Shown: piece after piece, positions 1 through 15,550 of the stretch
Numbering within the stretch: the stretch's first letter is position 1
Layout: each line of letters begins with the position of its first letter
From: Pseudopithomyces maydicus
Lineage: Eukaryota > Ascomycota > Dothideomycetes > Pleosporales > Didymosphaeriaceae
Assembly (NCBI GenBank): GCA_026873275.1
Contig: JANTUC010000019.1
Coordinates: 1 to 64,000, forward strand
Length of the DNA stretch: 64,000 nucleotides
Direction of reading: 5' to 3'
Notes under the pieces: generated by a model
What the model was told of the DNA's origin: nothing
Database searches by the model: none
Seen by the model: only the letters and a program-made list of their open reading frames with translations
Program-made: the position numbers and the translations under genes

Positions 1-76
1 CACTAGGATCCAGCAGCTAGAAGTAGAAGTAGTTATAATAATAAGTTCCTGTCCCACTTTATATGGATTGTAATAT

Positions 77-300
77 TATTATAGGGCTAACACTAATAAT
101 TAAGGAATTTTTGGCTATTGGCGAATCCTCAGCGATTAAATAAAGTAATTAGATAGAGATAGTACTAGCGTGTCTTAGTAGTATACTTTAGTACTACTTT
201 AAATTCTTAGAGATAGTCCTAGATAGCTCTTTATTATAATTATTTTATATTTAACCTAGGTAGCTCCTTTAACCTTTATAATACCTCTAGGACTCTTATA
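77..300 (+). repeat. 5' LTR of outer family A Gypsy
   Basis: This 224-bp repeat recurs in the same orientation at 16626-16849 and 45858-46081, and inverted at 7368-7604 and 15551-15787. The copies differ mostly by G/A and C/T transitions, as RIP predicts. The end CTCTTATA corresponds to CCCTTACA in better-preserved copies. Confidence 0.85.
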
Positions 301-3300
301 TTATAGTTATAATTATTAGAATTCTGCCGTCTTAATTAATTAATTTATTACTTAAATTATTAACTGCTAAATAAGTAGTTACCTAGATACTTTAACCTAA
401 AAAGCTAGTAATTTTATTATATAATATAGGTTATTAGAAGAGTATTAAAAAGGAGAAGGAGGTTTAGCTATATTTTATATTAAATAGTAAAGACTCTATA
501 ATAATTATAAGCCTAACCTAACGCTGGACGAGCGATAAGATATAATTAATTTTATTTACTTAAATAAAGTAATTAAATACTATTAAACGCTGCCTATCGC
601 CTAAATAAGATAGTAGACTCCTTACTAAAAACTAATTTAATAATTAAAACTTATTTTATTACTGCCGGCGCCTTACCTTTATTTATTAAATTATTTAATC
701 TAGCTAATTAGCTCTATCTACATAGTTATAAAATAAGTTAAAAAAGATCTACGCCCCTAGTAAATTATTCTAGTATAATATAGTAGTTTACGCTAACTCT
801 GTCGGCAGCTATTTTATATAATTTAAAATTTTAAACTTTGTAATAATTGGCTCTATATATTTAATTATATAAAGTAACATTATCTAAGTAGTAGCAGCTT
901 AGTTAAATAAAGTAGTAAAATATTATATACCTATTTAATTATTAAATAATTATTACTTATTATTTAACCTTTAGCGGTCCGTGCCAGTATCTAATTATAT
1001 AAATAGAAGGGTACCCGCCTAATAAGACTATTACTAATTTTTAAATATTATAGTAACTACCTGCTTTTAATAAACTTCTTAGTAATTAAAATAATGTATT
1101 TTTAAGCCCTAATCTCTTAGGCTCCTTAAATAATATTTATATTTTATTATTAAATAGCAGTACTAATTAATATTATAGCTTTAATAAATTTTGCCTAGCA
1201 CTTAAATATTTTAGTAAAGATTTTATTAGTACTTTTAATAATAGATTTTAGCCTAAATTATAATTTACTAATCTATTTATAATTCTTTTACTACTACTAC
1301 CTGTATCTATATACTTATATAATTAACTAACTATTAGCTTTAATAAAGAGTAATACTATTAATAGTCTACTAAAGCTATAGCTGGTAACCTATTATAATT
1401 ATAAATAATTTAAGTAACCTAGTTATAATTTATATAAAAATACTACTTAAGTAATCTAGCTTATAACTAAGAAGTTATTATAAGTGGAGGCTTCTCTAAG
1501 TTTAATAATAAGAATAAGGATAAGGACCTTAATAATCTTATAATTAAATTATATTAGCGCACCAATCGGCTAAAAGTCTTTACTAATAAAAAGAAGTAAT
1601 AAATTACTTTTAAAATAAAGATTTTTACCTTTAAGGCAGCTACTAGCTAAGGCTAAGCCCTATAGAAGATTTTAAAGGCTATAATAACTGCCTATGAATA
1701 ATATTAATTTAGTTTTACTTTATAATACTTAGCTCTTTTATATCTATTATTATTTATTAAAGAAGTTAGTAAAGACTGCTTACTAGCCTACTAAGTAAAA
1801 ATAATAACTTATAAAGGGCGCCCTATTATATTAATTAGTAGATATAATTAGTATAGGAACTTAATTACTTACTATAAGCTTACTTTAAATAATAATTTTA
1901 AGAATCTTGTTCTAAGTAATCTATAATATATATAGTAATTACTTTTTAGTGTGGTGTAGTATATAGTAGACTTTTATTAGAATTTTTAAGTAGTTGCTAA
2001 AGCTAAAAATAGTTTTTTTATTTACTTAGAGCTTCTTTTAATTTAGGCTAAAACTGCCTAGATAAAGCTAAATATAATAAATACTAAGTATCTTAGCCTA
2101 GAGAAGAAGACTATAAAGATATTAATTATTATAAAAATATTTAGTGTAGAGAATAATAACTTAGTATAGTAGTATTAATAGCTTTTTAAGAATTATAAGT
2201 ATCTTAGTACCAGCAAAGTGGATTTTTAATAATTTTTTAAATTAGAGGCGGATTATAAACACTTAAAAATATATATTATTATTAATATAGTAGTATGCGA
2301 CAGCTTTTAGCGCTTATAAAAGAAATTAGAGACTAAGTATTATAAATTTATAATTACCTGCGCTTAAATTTAAAAGTTATAAATAAAGTTATTAGCTATC
2401 CTATATATAGTATTTTATAAATAGCTGCTTAATTAGGGATAGTTTAGGTATTTTATATAATTAATAGCGCAGCTAGCTACCACTATAGAATTTTAGTAAA
2501 TAAATAACTTTTATAAATATAGTATACTATAAATTCTTATTATTAAGCCTAACTACTTGCCTGCGCGAGACCCCTCTTTATGATATTACTTATATAATAA
2601 GTGAATAGTATATTAATTATTTATATATAATTTAGTATAGGACTCTTTACCTATTAAGCCTTTTATTATATATTTAGCTTAACCTAAATTACTTAAAACT
2701 TTTAAGCTGCCTAAAGTGCTAGAGTTTAATACTAAAAAAGATATAAATTATAAATTATAGTATATCCTCCTCTTAGATAAGCTGTAAACTATTAAAAATA
2801 AAATTAATTATATTTATTATATATAAAGTTGACTGCGTAGCAAGATCGCTAAGATAGTATACTTAGTACTACTATATACTTATATAATTAATAAACTATT
2901 ATATTTTCTCGACCGCGTCCTCCTTAATAATTATAATATAATTAATACTTAAAAGAAATTCTATTTATAGAAACTAAAATAGAAGCCTACTAAAATATTT
3001 ATAAAATAAAAGATTTACTTTTTAATAATTATTTTCTACTTATTTTATTTAACTAACTTTAAGAAAAGCTAGCACGCTTATTAAATAATTTATATTAAAT
3101 TAGTAAAATAAGCCTTTATTGAAGTTACTCTTAATAAATTTTATAAAGAATTTATAGACTGCGCCTTCCTTTAAGAGTAATTACTTAAGGAAATTAACGC
3201 GGGCTAAAATATTATTATAAAAAATAAAATAATTTTATCTTTATCCTTATTTTAGTAAAAAATAGAGACTATAGTAGTTTTTTTACTTTTACTACCTTAT

Positions 3301-4599
3301 AATTTAAGCTATAAAGCTTAGCGAAGAAGACTTATAGCTATATATAATAAAAATTAACTACTCTAGTAGTAAAGAAATACTACTTTAATTATAGTAAGCT
3401 AAATTACTATATTACTAACCTATAAGCTAAATACTATAATAATAGCCTAATACCTTTTTAGCTAATTAAATACCTCTATTATATTTTTATATTAGCTTAT
3501 AATAAAGTTACTAATAATTTTAAGACGCTATATATACTCTTTAAATATATAAAAGAACTAGTTGCACCTGCCGTGCCTAATATAATTTTAAATAATATAA
3601 TACTCTCTAATTTAAAAGAAGACTATAAAGGTATTTACTAGAGTTTTTACTAGCTCTTAAGTGAAAGTGTACTTAGAAGCTAATAAAATATAAAATAAAT
3701 AATACTTTTAAGTAACTAAGATAGTATATTAAGGATCTTAAATAAATGGTAGAAGCTAAAATAAGTATTATTTATTTATATTAAATTTTAGCCGCTACTG
3801 CTTTAAATAAATTTATTTTTAGTACTTTATAACTATAATTATACTACCTTATTAAGTTAAATATTTTAAGGAATAGGTGCGCGTATAATAGCTTATTAAT
3901 ATTAATATTAGCGCTAGTTTTATTAGTAAGCTATATATTTAACGCCATTAACTATATTAATTTAAGATAGATACCCTAATTAGCCTAGCTCTAGCTAATA
4001 AAAAGATTATTAAAAAATTAAAAAAAGCTGTAAATCTTATTATCTAGTATAGTATATATCTATACTATATAATTTACTTTATTACTAATATAGGTTTTAA
4101 TATAGTCTTAGGAATGAATTAATTACAGTAATATAACTCTATACTAGAATTATAAGAATAGGTAATAACTTTTAATTCCTTTTACTGCCTTATAAATTGC
4201 TTATAATATAAATAATTAGAGATAGTATACTAAAAAGAGATTTTTAGTAGTAAATAACTCCCTCTTATATAAATAAAAGAGGTAAAATTAATCTCTAATA
4301 TAATAGCTTATTTTATAATTATATAATATATAGAGGATTATATTTAAATTTAGCCCTAGGATTAAGAGCACTTACTTTAGCCTAAAAATAATAAATAAAT
4401 ATTTATATTTTATATAAACCTTGCCGCTATTAGCTAGACAGATTATAATAAGTATATAAATAAAATAACCTAATTACTTTAAAATATAGTTAAAGTGCTA
4501 TCTAAGCTCTTGAATACCTACTATAGAATAATATATATATTTAATTTTACTAAAGTAAATAAGTTCCTACTTAGGCGAATTAGAGTAGATTATTTAATT

Positions 4600-7367
4600 A
4601 ATTTAATAGATTACTGCCCACCGCGATTATATATATATAAATTATTATAATTTAAAGCCCTAATAATTAAAAAGTATATTAATAAAATATTAGCTAAAGA
4701 GTTTATCTAACTAAGCTAATTACCTTTTATTGTACTAGTACTAATAGTCTATAAGCTAGAAGGAGGGCTTTAGATATATATTAATTATTATATACTAAAT
4801 ACTATAATAAAAAAGAATAGAATAGCGCCGTTATTAATTAAAGAGATCTTAGTAAGGATAAATAAAATATATATTATAACTATTTTAAATATTATTGCCG
4901 CATTTAATACTATATATATAAAGGAGGGTAATAAAGAGAAGATAATATTTTTCTACTATTATAAACTTTATAAATATATAATAATACTCTTTAACTTTTA
5001 TAATGCTCCTAAAACCTTCTAAAATTTTATTAATAATTTATTACGCGAGCATCTAGATAATTTTTATACTATATACTTAAATAATATATTAATATACAGC
5101 GAGAATAAGGAGGAATACTAAGATTATATTTTATAAGTACTCTACTAGTTAGATTAAATGCATATTTTTATAAATATTAATAAATATTACTTTTATACCT
5201 AATAAATTAAATATTTAAAACTTATTATCACTACCGCAGGCATTAAAATAAATTCTAATAAAATAATTACTATACTAGTCTAGCAGCTACCTAGATATCT
5301 TAAAAATATTTAAGTTTATTTAGGCTTTACTAACTTCTATAGATAATTTATTTACAGGTTTAATATAATTTATAAGTTACTTACTACACTAATCTAAAAG
5401 AATATATTTAAAGGATCCTTTTTAATTACTGCGCAGTTACCTATAGAATAAGCTTTTAAGATATTTAAAAAAGTATTTATAAGCGCCCTAATACTTAAGC
5501 ATTTTAATTTTAATTAAGAAATCTAGTTAAAAATAAATACTTTTAATTTTGTGGCAGCAGCTATCCTATTATAAAAGAATAATAAGAATATTTTTTACCT
5601 AGTTATATTCCTTTCTTATAAAATAACCCCTACTAAATATAATTATAAAATTTATAATAAGGAGTTGCTCGCTATTATTTCAGTATTTAAAAAATAGTAT
5701 ACTAATCTAGCTAGTACTCTATTACTAATTAAAATACTATCTAACTACTAGACTTTATAGTATTTTATAATTAATAAGCGGTTAAATTATAAATAAGCGT
5801 AATAGGCTAAGTTCCTTTTAAAGTTTAATTTTAAAATTTATTACTAATCTAAAAAGTAGAGTATTAAGCTAAATATACTTATTTAAAGGCCTAGTAACCT
5901 CCTTTAGAATAATAATAATACCTATTATAAATATTAAGTATAAATAGTCCTCTATCTAGAGCTCTTTAAAAAGGAGAGGAGTTACTATAGTATTATTTTA
6001 GCACTTACTATTACTTAAAATATTAAATACATCCCTATTACCCTAGTAAAGATATTATATACTTATATTATTCTAGCGCTTTATATTTTAGCGCCTTAGA
6101 ATACTATTACTATAAATATTATTAAATAAGGAGATAACTTAGTTTATAAAATTTAAATAGTTAGGCTAAAAGATATATTATACTAAATTATTTAAAAAGC
6201 ACTTTAGCAGCACGCCTAATATTTACTAATTAATTCAATTAAATAGGACTTTTAGCTAGAGATTTTTAATTATATTTTTTAAAATAAATTACTAACTATT
6301 TAAGGGCAGGTATATATATTTAACTAAGATAAGTTACGCACTAAAATACTAAGTAAGTATTATAATATACTAGTTATAAAATACCTAAAATAAAAGAGTA
6401 TCTATACTTATATTACTTAGTACTACTATTAGCTACGCCTTATTACTAATATTATAAAATATATTAAAGCCTACCTAATATATTAAAGTAGTAAAATAAA
6501 CTAGAAACTAAAGTATAGCTTACTCTAATTACTTTTTATTTTTAATTAATATTAGTAGTATATTTTAATAAACTTTATTATAGACCTTTTACCTAGTAAG
6601 GTATAGGGCTAATTTTATTAAAATATTATAATAATAATTAACCGGCTAAGTAAGAAGAAGAAGTTTATTATAATAAATAAAATAAATATCTTTATAGTTA
6701 TAAAGGCCTTCTTTTAGTAAATATAAAGAGAGGAGGGCTACCTATAAAAAGTTATTAATAACTAAAAAAATAGTTTACTTCTTATTTTTAAAAAGAGCTT
6801 TATACTAAACTAAACTATAAGTTTAAACTCTTTATAGCTTACTATTCTAAAATTAATAGCTAAATTAAGAATACTAATACTTAGTTAAAATAATATTTTT
6901 ACTCCTATATAAATTATTAATAAAATAATTAGGCGACCTTCTTACTTATTACTAAGTTTATTATTAATTTAACTCTAAGTAACTTAATAGGTATATTACT
7001 ATTTATAATTACTAAAAATTATTAGCCGCGGGATAGTGCTAGTAAATAAATTATTAAAAATATTATAAACTTAATAGAGTGACTACCTACGCCTACTAAA
7101 CTAGATTAAAAATAAATTTAATAGCTTATTTAAGTTATCGCGTAATTATAAGCTTTTTTATAAAATAATCTAACTTAGGCCCGCGAAAAATAGACTAAGT
7201 ATATTAATAAGTACTACGCACTAGCCCCTTATATTAAAATAAAAGATTAGATTATACTAAATATATATAATTTAATTATAAAAAGGCCTAGTCGCTCGCT
7301 AAATTAAAAAAACTATAAATTATTTTAAGTTATCTAAGTAATAGAAAATATAATCTTTAAGTTAGAC
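4600..7367 (+). pseudogene. Family A pol remnant: reverse transcriptase and integrase
   Basis: Near 5060-5120 the plus strand reads REHLDNFYTIYLNNILIYS, the Gypsy reverse transcriptase active-site block. The catalytic YLDD appears as YLNN, consistent with GAC-to-AAT RIP changes. Near 6570-6720 an integrase-core stretch is readable (FIIDLLPSKV, then a run resembling ILVIVDRLSK). Around 7160-7300 a C-terminal integrase-like segment follows, and the frame resumes beyond the nested insertion at about 15793 with a possible chromodomain-like tail. Stops occur every few codons. The boundaries given are approximate; the gag region upstream is too degraded to delimit. Confidence 0.75.
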
Positions 7368-7604
7368 TGTAAGGGTCCTAGAGGTGTCACTTAGAGGTTA
7401 AGAGGTCCTCCTAGGTCAAATATAAAATAATTGTGATAGAGGACTATTTAAAGTTACTTTTAAGGATTTAAGGTGGTGCTAAATTAGTATTAATAGAACT
7501 AACGTCCTACTATTATTATCTAATTATTATTTAATTTACTAAAGAGCCGCTAGGGCCTAAGAATCTCTTAAGGGCTAAGGATTACTTAAGCTAACTCTAT
7601 AATA
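7368..7604 (-). repeat. 3' LTR of inner family A Gypsy
   Basis: This 237-bp LTR lies in minus orientation. It matches 15551-15787 over its full length and is the inverse of 77-300. The adjacent TAGAC at 7363-7367 is the left target duplication. Confidence 0.85.
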
Positions 7605-8299
7605 CTACTCCCCCTTTTAAGAGTAACTCCGGACACTTAGGTTATCTTAAAATAAAAATATATAGTAAAACTATATATTTTATTCCTATATAGGCTGCCC
7701 TCTTTAGTAACTTAAATTCTATACTACGCGATCTCTTATTTATAAGTCTTTTTATAGGGACGCTTTTATATTAGTAATAAGTAACTTACTCTATTATAGA
7801 CTGCTATTTTATAAGTGGCTTAAATTTTATATTTATAGTCTTAGGGCTTTCTTATCGCTATATACTTATTTAGAACCTTTTTACGCGCTTATTATATTCT
7901 TTTAAGTTATCTTATTATTCTATATATCTTTAAGTATATCTATCACGTTATCTATTATATTAGCTATTATATTATTTTTTAAGCTATCCCGCATATCTAT
8001 AGTTTCTATAATCTTATTTATCGCTACTTTAATAGTATTCTATTATTATACTAGGTTATTAAGGTTAGCAGGTATAGACAGTTTTTTAAAATTAATATAA
8101 TAGAAGCCTGTAATTAACTATAATATAATTTTATAAATAAGGTTATAGTACAGCTCCTATATTAATAGGCTATTTTAATTAAGTTACTTTACTTTATACT
8201 CTAGTAGCCTACCCTCTCTATATAAGTCTATCTTACAGGAGTATCTATATAAGAGTATATTTTTAATATTATATTATTTACTATTTTTCTTAAGCTCTA

Positions 8300-11250
8300 T
8301 TTTATTAGTATTTTAAGCCTATTCTAATAGGGACTTATTATTATATCTGTGTAACAGCCACACGTAGAAAATATTATATAATTAACTTATCTTTAATAGT
8401 AAGTCTAGCTTAAACACCTTATTACTAATTACACGAGTGACTCTAAATAGGCCTCTATTTTTTAGGTTTAATAAGTAACTTAATTATTTAGTAACTAGGT
8501 TATACGCGTTTAGTATAACCTAATTCCTAATTTAAATATATAGTGTAGGCGCATAATACTTATTAGTATACTCTACTTATTTTTTATAAGCCTATATTAA
8601 ATTATCCTATAAAAATACTTATAACTAGGTAATGATCTTAATAAGTCGCTAAGTATACTTACGGTTAAGTCTAGCTAGTGTAGGTAAGCATTATTCTAGT
8701 TAAATTACTACTTTAATAGCTTATTTACTAGTGCTATTGTGTAATTAATATCCCTTAATGATTATAAACGGTAACACCCCTATTAAATTATTTAGAATAG
8801 AGTTTGCGATAAACTCTATAATAAATAAATAAATTACTTAGTTATTTTACTAATAGTTAATGTATAAACAGAGATACTATTTTAACTAGGTATTAATATT
8901 CTCTATTTAGCTATTTATCTTAGGGTAATAGGCTATTAATAGTTTAAGCTTATACTTTAGTTTAATATATAACTCCCTTTAAAAGTGTAAGATAAATTAC
9001 CTATTTTAGTTATTAATAATCTCCCTTAGGTAGCCTTCTTCTCTCTAGACCTATTAAAGGAAAGTCTTTACTACTATAAGTATATTTATTTTATTTATAA
9101 TAATAAACTTTCTTTTCTTACTTAGCCAGTTAATTATTATTAAGATATTATAATAAAACTGTCCCTATATAATACTAGGTAGAAGGTCTATTATAAAGTC
9201 TATAAAGATGCACTGCCAATATCTATTAAAAATAAAAAGAGATTAAAGTAGGCTATATTTTTATTTTTAATTAACTTTACTCCTCTAGTATATTAAGTAA
9301 GCCTTAATATATCTTAAGATATCCGCAGTAAGACGAGGCTAGTAGTAATACTAAATAATCTAAGTATATATACTCTTTTAACTAAAGTGTCTGACTACTA
9401 ATATATTATACTATTCTTTTAAAATTTAAGCCTAAAGTTCCTTATCTTCTAGTATATAGATTTAGCCCTATATAATTAATAGTTTATTATAAAGAATATA
9501 ATCTAAAATTTTTATTTAAAAGTCTAACTTAATTAATTTAATAGATAGTTATTAAGTATTTTATTATAATACTTCCTAGACTGTCTAGTAGGCGCCGTCT
9601 TATAAACTAGCCGCCTATATATTCTAAATTAAGTCTTTCCTAAGCTTAGTGATATTTATAGTAACTCTATAAAAGGTATTAATATTCTAAAGTATAATAG
9701 CTTCCTAGGGAGCCAGCACTATATAAATATATAATGCCTTAATTAAAGTAATAGGGGTATACTTAATTTATTAAGTTATAATAAGCGCTAATATAATAGT
9801 ATAATAGTTTCTCTTTTTTTAAATATCTCTAGGCAAAGAATTACTTAGATCTAATACTTATAGCGGGCGTTATTATCCCCTTTTAGTAAATTACTAGGCC
9901 TCTAAGTAAGTATATTTAATTTAGTATTCTACTACCCAGGTTAATAGCAGATTTAGAAGTTAAACTTAGTTAAAAATTTAACCTACCTTACTTATTATTA
10001 GTTTAGTTATTTAATAGTTATAAAATACTGTAGGGCTTAGTAGTCTAATAGTATCTCTATAAGAGATAGAGTACCTATTAGATTAGTATACTATTTTTTA
10101 AAAGCTTAAATAATTACTAGCAATTTTTTATTATAAATTTTATAATTATATTCCGCAGGCGTTATTTTATAAAAGAGGAAGACTACTAAATAAAATTAGT
10201 TATTTTTTTTATCCTTTTAGAATAGGACCGCTACTATAATAAAGTTAGAGATATTAATCTCTAGCTAAGTCTCTTTATTAGAATTAAAATGGTAAAGTAT
10301 AGAGGCGATAGTAAATACTTACTTAAATATTTTAAAAGCTATTCCCGTAGGTAACTATACTATAATTAAAAAGGACCCCTTTAATACTTCTTTTTAAGTT
10401 AATGCAGTAAATAATTTATAAATAGTACTAAATTCTCTAATAAACTAGCAGTAAAAGTTTATAAATCCTAAAAAGGCTTATATATTCTTTAGGTAATAAA
10501 AAGACTTCTAAGCTAATATAGCTATTATCTTTTTAGAATTTATTTTAATCCCCGTAGTAGTAATAATAAGGCCTAAGTATTTAACTTTCTTTATATAAAA
10601 TCAGCATTTATTAATATTAATAAATACCTACGCCTTATCCAGCTGCTAAAAGACCTATAGTATATACTTAGAGTGCTATTCCTCGTTCTTGCTATATATA
10701 AGGATATTATTTAAATAAGCAATATAGAAGTTATCTAGGTACTTATATAATAAATTATTAATAAAGTTTTAGAAGGTGCTGGGAGCGTTATAGAGGCTAA
10801 AGGGTATTATTATATACTTATAAAGATTATAATAGTATAAAAACGCAGTTTTCTTCTTATTATCCTCTTTTATATGCACTGTATTAAATACCACTACTAT
10901 ATTAAGAATAGTTATAAGGCGGGTGTAATTTATCTAAGTTAAAATTTCCTTAATTAATAGCGGAGCTGTTTAATTCTTTTTAATAATAGTATTTAGGGCT
11001 TAATAATTAATGCAAATTCTAAGTCCCCTACTAAGCTTATAAATTACTAGGACTAGGGCGGTAAATAGGAATTAACTAGGGTGGATGAAGCCCTTAATTA
11101 CTATTTTATTAATATATTCTTTAACCACTAGCGCTTTTAATTATAATAATTTATATATATAAGGTCGCGGCGGTTAATAATTAGTTAATTTAATTATATA
11201 ATTTATACTACTTTGTTAAGGTGGCAGCTTATTTACCTTAGTAGGGTTAA
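8300..11250 (-). pseudogene. Family A pol remnant in the inner element
   Basis: On the minus strand near 10670-10730 the translation reads LDNFYIAYLNNILIYSKNE, equivalent to the outer copy's block and with the same YLDD-to-YLNN damage. Sequence towards 8300 corresponds to RNase H and integrase by colinearity with the outer copy, though individual motifs are blurred. Frequent stops in all frames show it is dead. Limits are approximate. Confidence 0.65.
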
Positions 11251-14200
11251 ATATATATACTATCTTATAGTAGATGCTAAGTAGTTTAAAAAGGATATCT
11301 TTTATCTATTATAATAGCCTAGACATCTTATCTATATATTTATTATAATTAGTTTAACTAACAGCGGCGAGGTTTATATATAATATAAAGGCTTATATAT
11401 TTAGGTTCTAGCTAGAGGACTCCCTATCTAGAATACTGTCCTACTAAACTAGTTACTCTTAGTTACTTAGTTATATTTATATATAGTTCTTAGAGTACTA
11501 TATAGCTATTAAGTAAGCTATTATATTAGAGATTAGTTTAATTTTACTAGTCTAGGTAGGTAATAACTATTTATTATTTTTTAAGACTCTCTTCTAGTGT
11601 ATAGTCTTTAAGTAATTATATTATAAGCAATTTATTAGGCAGTAAGATAAATTAAAAGTTATAGTCTAGTTACGTAGGCCTAGTACTAAGTTATACTATT
11701 ATAATTAGTCTATATCCAGGACTATATTAAACACCCCCACGTTAGTAATAAAGCAAATTATATGGTATAGATAAATTCTATATTATACTATAAAGTTAAT
11801 TACCTCCTTTAACTTTCTAATAATCTTTTTATCTATTAGGATTAAGCTTATTAAATTATCTACTTTATATTAATATAAATAGTGTTGTCAAATATAGCGC
11901 TTACTAATAAAACTAGTACTAATTTTAGTATTAGTAAGCTACTATATATATACCTATTTTCTAAAAATATTTAACTTAATAAGATAGTAAAATTATAATT
12001 AAGAGATACTAAGAATAGGCTTATTAAAGGTAGTAGTAACTAATATCTAATAAAGACGTATAATAGCGGCTCTAGTCTTAAGATCCTCTATACACTATCT
12101 TAACTATTTAAGAGTATTATTTATTTTATACTTTACCTACTCCTAGGCGCGCTTTTGCTTAAAAGCTAATAAAAATTCTAATAAATACTTTTATAGTTCT
12201 CCTTAGAATTAGAGAGTATTTCTTTATTAAAAAAAATACCTTTACTAGCATAAGATCTTTTATATATTTAAATAAGATATAGAGTATTTTAAAGTTATTA
12301 ATTACTTTATTATAGATTAAAGTAAGAATATAGTATAGGCACTTAATTATCTAAAAAGGCGTTAGGTTATTACCTTAGCACTTTACCTAAGAATTAATAA
12401 CTTAATAATTAAATTTCCTATAATTAAAATAATATTTCTTTACTACTAAAGTAGTAAGTTCTTAGTATATTTAACCATACATCTTTTTAGCCAAACCTTA
12501 TAATAGCTTAAACCGCGCAGCTAAAGTAAAAGAAGTAGTTATAACTCCTAATTTATAAGTAATTATTAAAACTAAGCCCTTAGTCTTAGCAGCGGTAAAT
12601 ATTATACTCTAATTAGTATTAATCTCTTTAAGTAGGCGCTCCTAGAGGAAGGCGCGATTTATAAACTACTTATATAGTTTATTAGGAAAGGCTCTAATTA
12701 AAGCCTAAATAGCTAATTTTATATTTATTAATTAGTAAGTATGCCAGCTAATCTCGAAATTTATAAAATAAAATAAGTATAAGATAGTAGTCTAAAATTA
12801 AATCTCTTAATTAATTAAGCTTTTATTAGGTTTCTAATTAAGTTTATAATTAAAAAGCTTCTACTGGGCGTCTATCGCATTATAATTATTAAGAAGGACT
12901 TAATTAAGAGGGCGTAGTAAATTACTAACAGTATAAATATTCTATAAGATAGGGTACACTATCTAAGCTACCTTATTCTAGAGTTTACTACATATATAAT
13001 AAATCCTATCTATCTTATTTCTAATTATTTAGAGTTTATTAATAAGAAGGATACATTATAGTTTATAACTTATTTCTAATTCTATATTAAACTTGGGGAC
13101 CTCTAAAAGCTTAAAAGTCTTAAGTAACTCTAGCTATATAATATAAATAACTAAGGGCGCTATAGGTAAAGATTATATAAAGTTATATAAAAAAACTTAT
13201 ATATAGTTCGCCCGTCCCATATATAGTATTATAGGGAGGGGTTAAGCGTAGGTAAATATTCTAGTTTAATTATAGGGTGCGCAGTATATTATATTTATAT
13301 AAATTATTTATCTAGTAGAACTCCGGGTCAGTAAAGCGTAAAGGTTATTTAAACTACTTATAATTAAGTAGCTATTTATAAGACATAATATATAGTACCG
13401 CAGAAAGTTTAGCCTATAACTCTTAAATTTATATATAGGCAATAATAAGTTTTTATTACTTAGTCTTTATCTCCTCCTGTAGGCGTTTGAAGCTATTATA
13501 GAATACTATAAAAATAGTAGTATATAACTTTAGGCGCTTATAGTTAACTTCTAATTTAAAGAAATATTATGGGTTTATATTACTTACACTAAAGCGTTTA
13601 TAATCTTTATAGAGGGTTTAGTATTTCTTTATAAGACTTTTATTTTTAGTATTAAGCACCACAGCTATAGCTAAAACCTTTACTACTTTTTTCTTTAAGT
13701 AAAGGTAATTAGTATTAGTAGTATCCAGCTTTACTTAAGCAGCTCTAACTTAGGTTAAAAGAAACTTTAAATAGGTGGAGAGATTATTTTTAGTCTTTAT
13801 AATTACTTAAAAGTCTTAGTAAAAGTTCTCTATATATTGCGCCACACTAAGGAGTAGACGTTAAATATATTAAAAATTACTTAAGATAAGGTTCTTAAAG
13901 TTATTATTAAAAGTAAGTTTATAATAGGTAATAAAGTTCCTATATTAATTATATCCGCTAATTAGTATAATAGAATACCCCTTATAGGTTTCTATTTCTA
14001 CTTAGTAGGCTAATAGGCAGTCCTTAATAATTTTCTTAAAAATTAAAGAGGGGCGTAGTAAGACTAAGTATTATAAAATAAAACTAAATTATTATTACTA
14101 GTAGGCAGCTATAGTAACTTCTAAACCCTCCTTTAATACTTTACTTTATTCGACGGCTATTATAGGAATAAAACTCTCTTTAAAGATAACTTACTATTTT

Positions 14201-15550
14201 TATTTAGGATTATTAGTAAGTACTTTTAACTAGTTGGTATGCTTATATAATTAAGTTATAAAATTATTAAAGTCCTTGTCCTTATTATTAAACTTAAAGG
14301 AACTATTTCCTATATTAATCTCTTCTTAGTTATAAGCTAAGTTATTTATATTATATTCTTATATAGGCTATAACTAAGTAACGCGTATTATTTAAAATTA
14401 TAAAATATTTATAGTAGTGGCCGCAGTGACTACTATAGAAGACTACTAGTAGTAGCGCTCTTTACTAGAGTTAATAATAAATTAGTTATATAAATATACT
14501 AGCGCGGGCGGTAGTAGTAAAATTATAAATAGACTAATAGAGGTAGGCTATAACTTAAACTAAAACCTATTATTAGCTGTGCTAATAATTCCTATTTTAA
14601 AATATTTAAGTAGTTAAGACTTATTAAAATTATAGTATTAGTTAGTGCCGCTATTTAGTGGCGGGATATAAATATTACTTAGGGAACTAAGGAGATTAAA
14701 ATTTAAAGGGCTAGAAGATATATTATCTTAATTACTAAGAAGTTTTTTAAGCGTTAAAAGTTATTATAATATTTAAAAGTAAAGTATTATAAGGAGCCAG
14801 TATAGGCAGAAAGCTTTTTATTTATATAATTATATACCGGCACAGACCGCTAAGAGTTAAAAAATACTTAATAATTATTTAGTAGTTAAACTAGTAGTTA
14901 TTTAGTAATTAAATACTTTTTTACTCTTTTAACTGTGGGGCGCTATTACTTAAATAAATATTATTTTATAAGATTAAATATACGGAGCTAATTACTATAA
15001 GGTTTAAAATTTTAAACTATATAAAGCAGCTGCCGCGGACAGCGTAAGCTACTATATTATATTAAAGTAATTTACTAGAGGCGCAGGTCTCTCTAATTTA
15101 TCTTATAATTATATAAATAAAGATAACTTATCTAGATTAAGCAGCTCGCAGTCGGAGAATAAAATAAAATAAAGTATAATAAAGTAGTTTTTATTTTATA
15201 AGCTAGCTGCCTTATCTAAATAGTAGATAATATTTAATAGTAGCTCCTAATTACCTTATCTAAGTAAATAAAGGTAAATTTCTATTATATCCTATTGCTC
15301 GTCTAGCATTAGGTTAGGCTTATAATTATAGTTAATTATAAAATTTTTACTAGTTTAGTATAAGGCGCGGCTAAATCTTCTTCTCCTTTTTAATACTCTT
15401 TTAGTAGCTGCGTTACGCGGCGAAGTTATTAACTTTTTAAGTTAAGGTATTTAAGTAACTACTTATCTAGCGGCTACTTATTTAGCGGCTAATACCTAAA
15501 TAGTAAGTTAATTAATTAGGATAGCAGAATCTTAATAATTATAATTATAG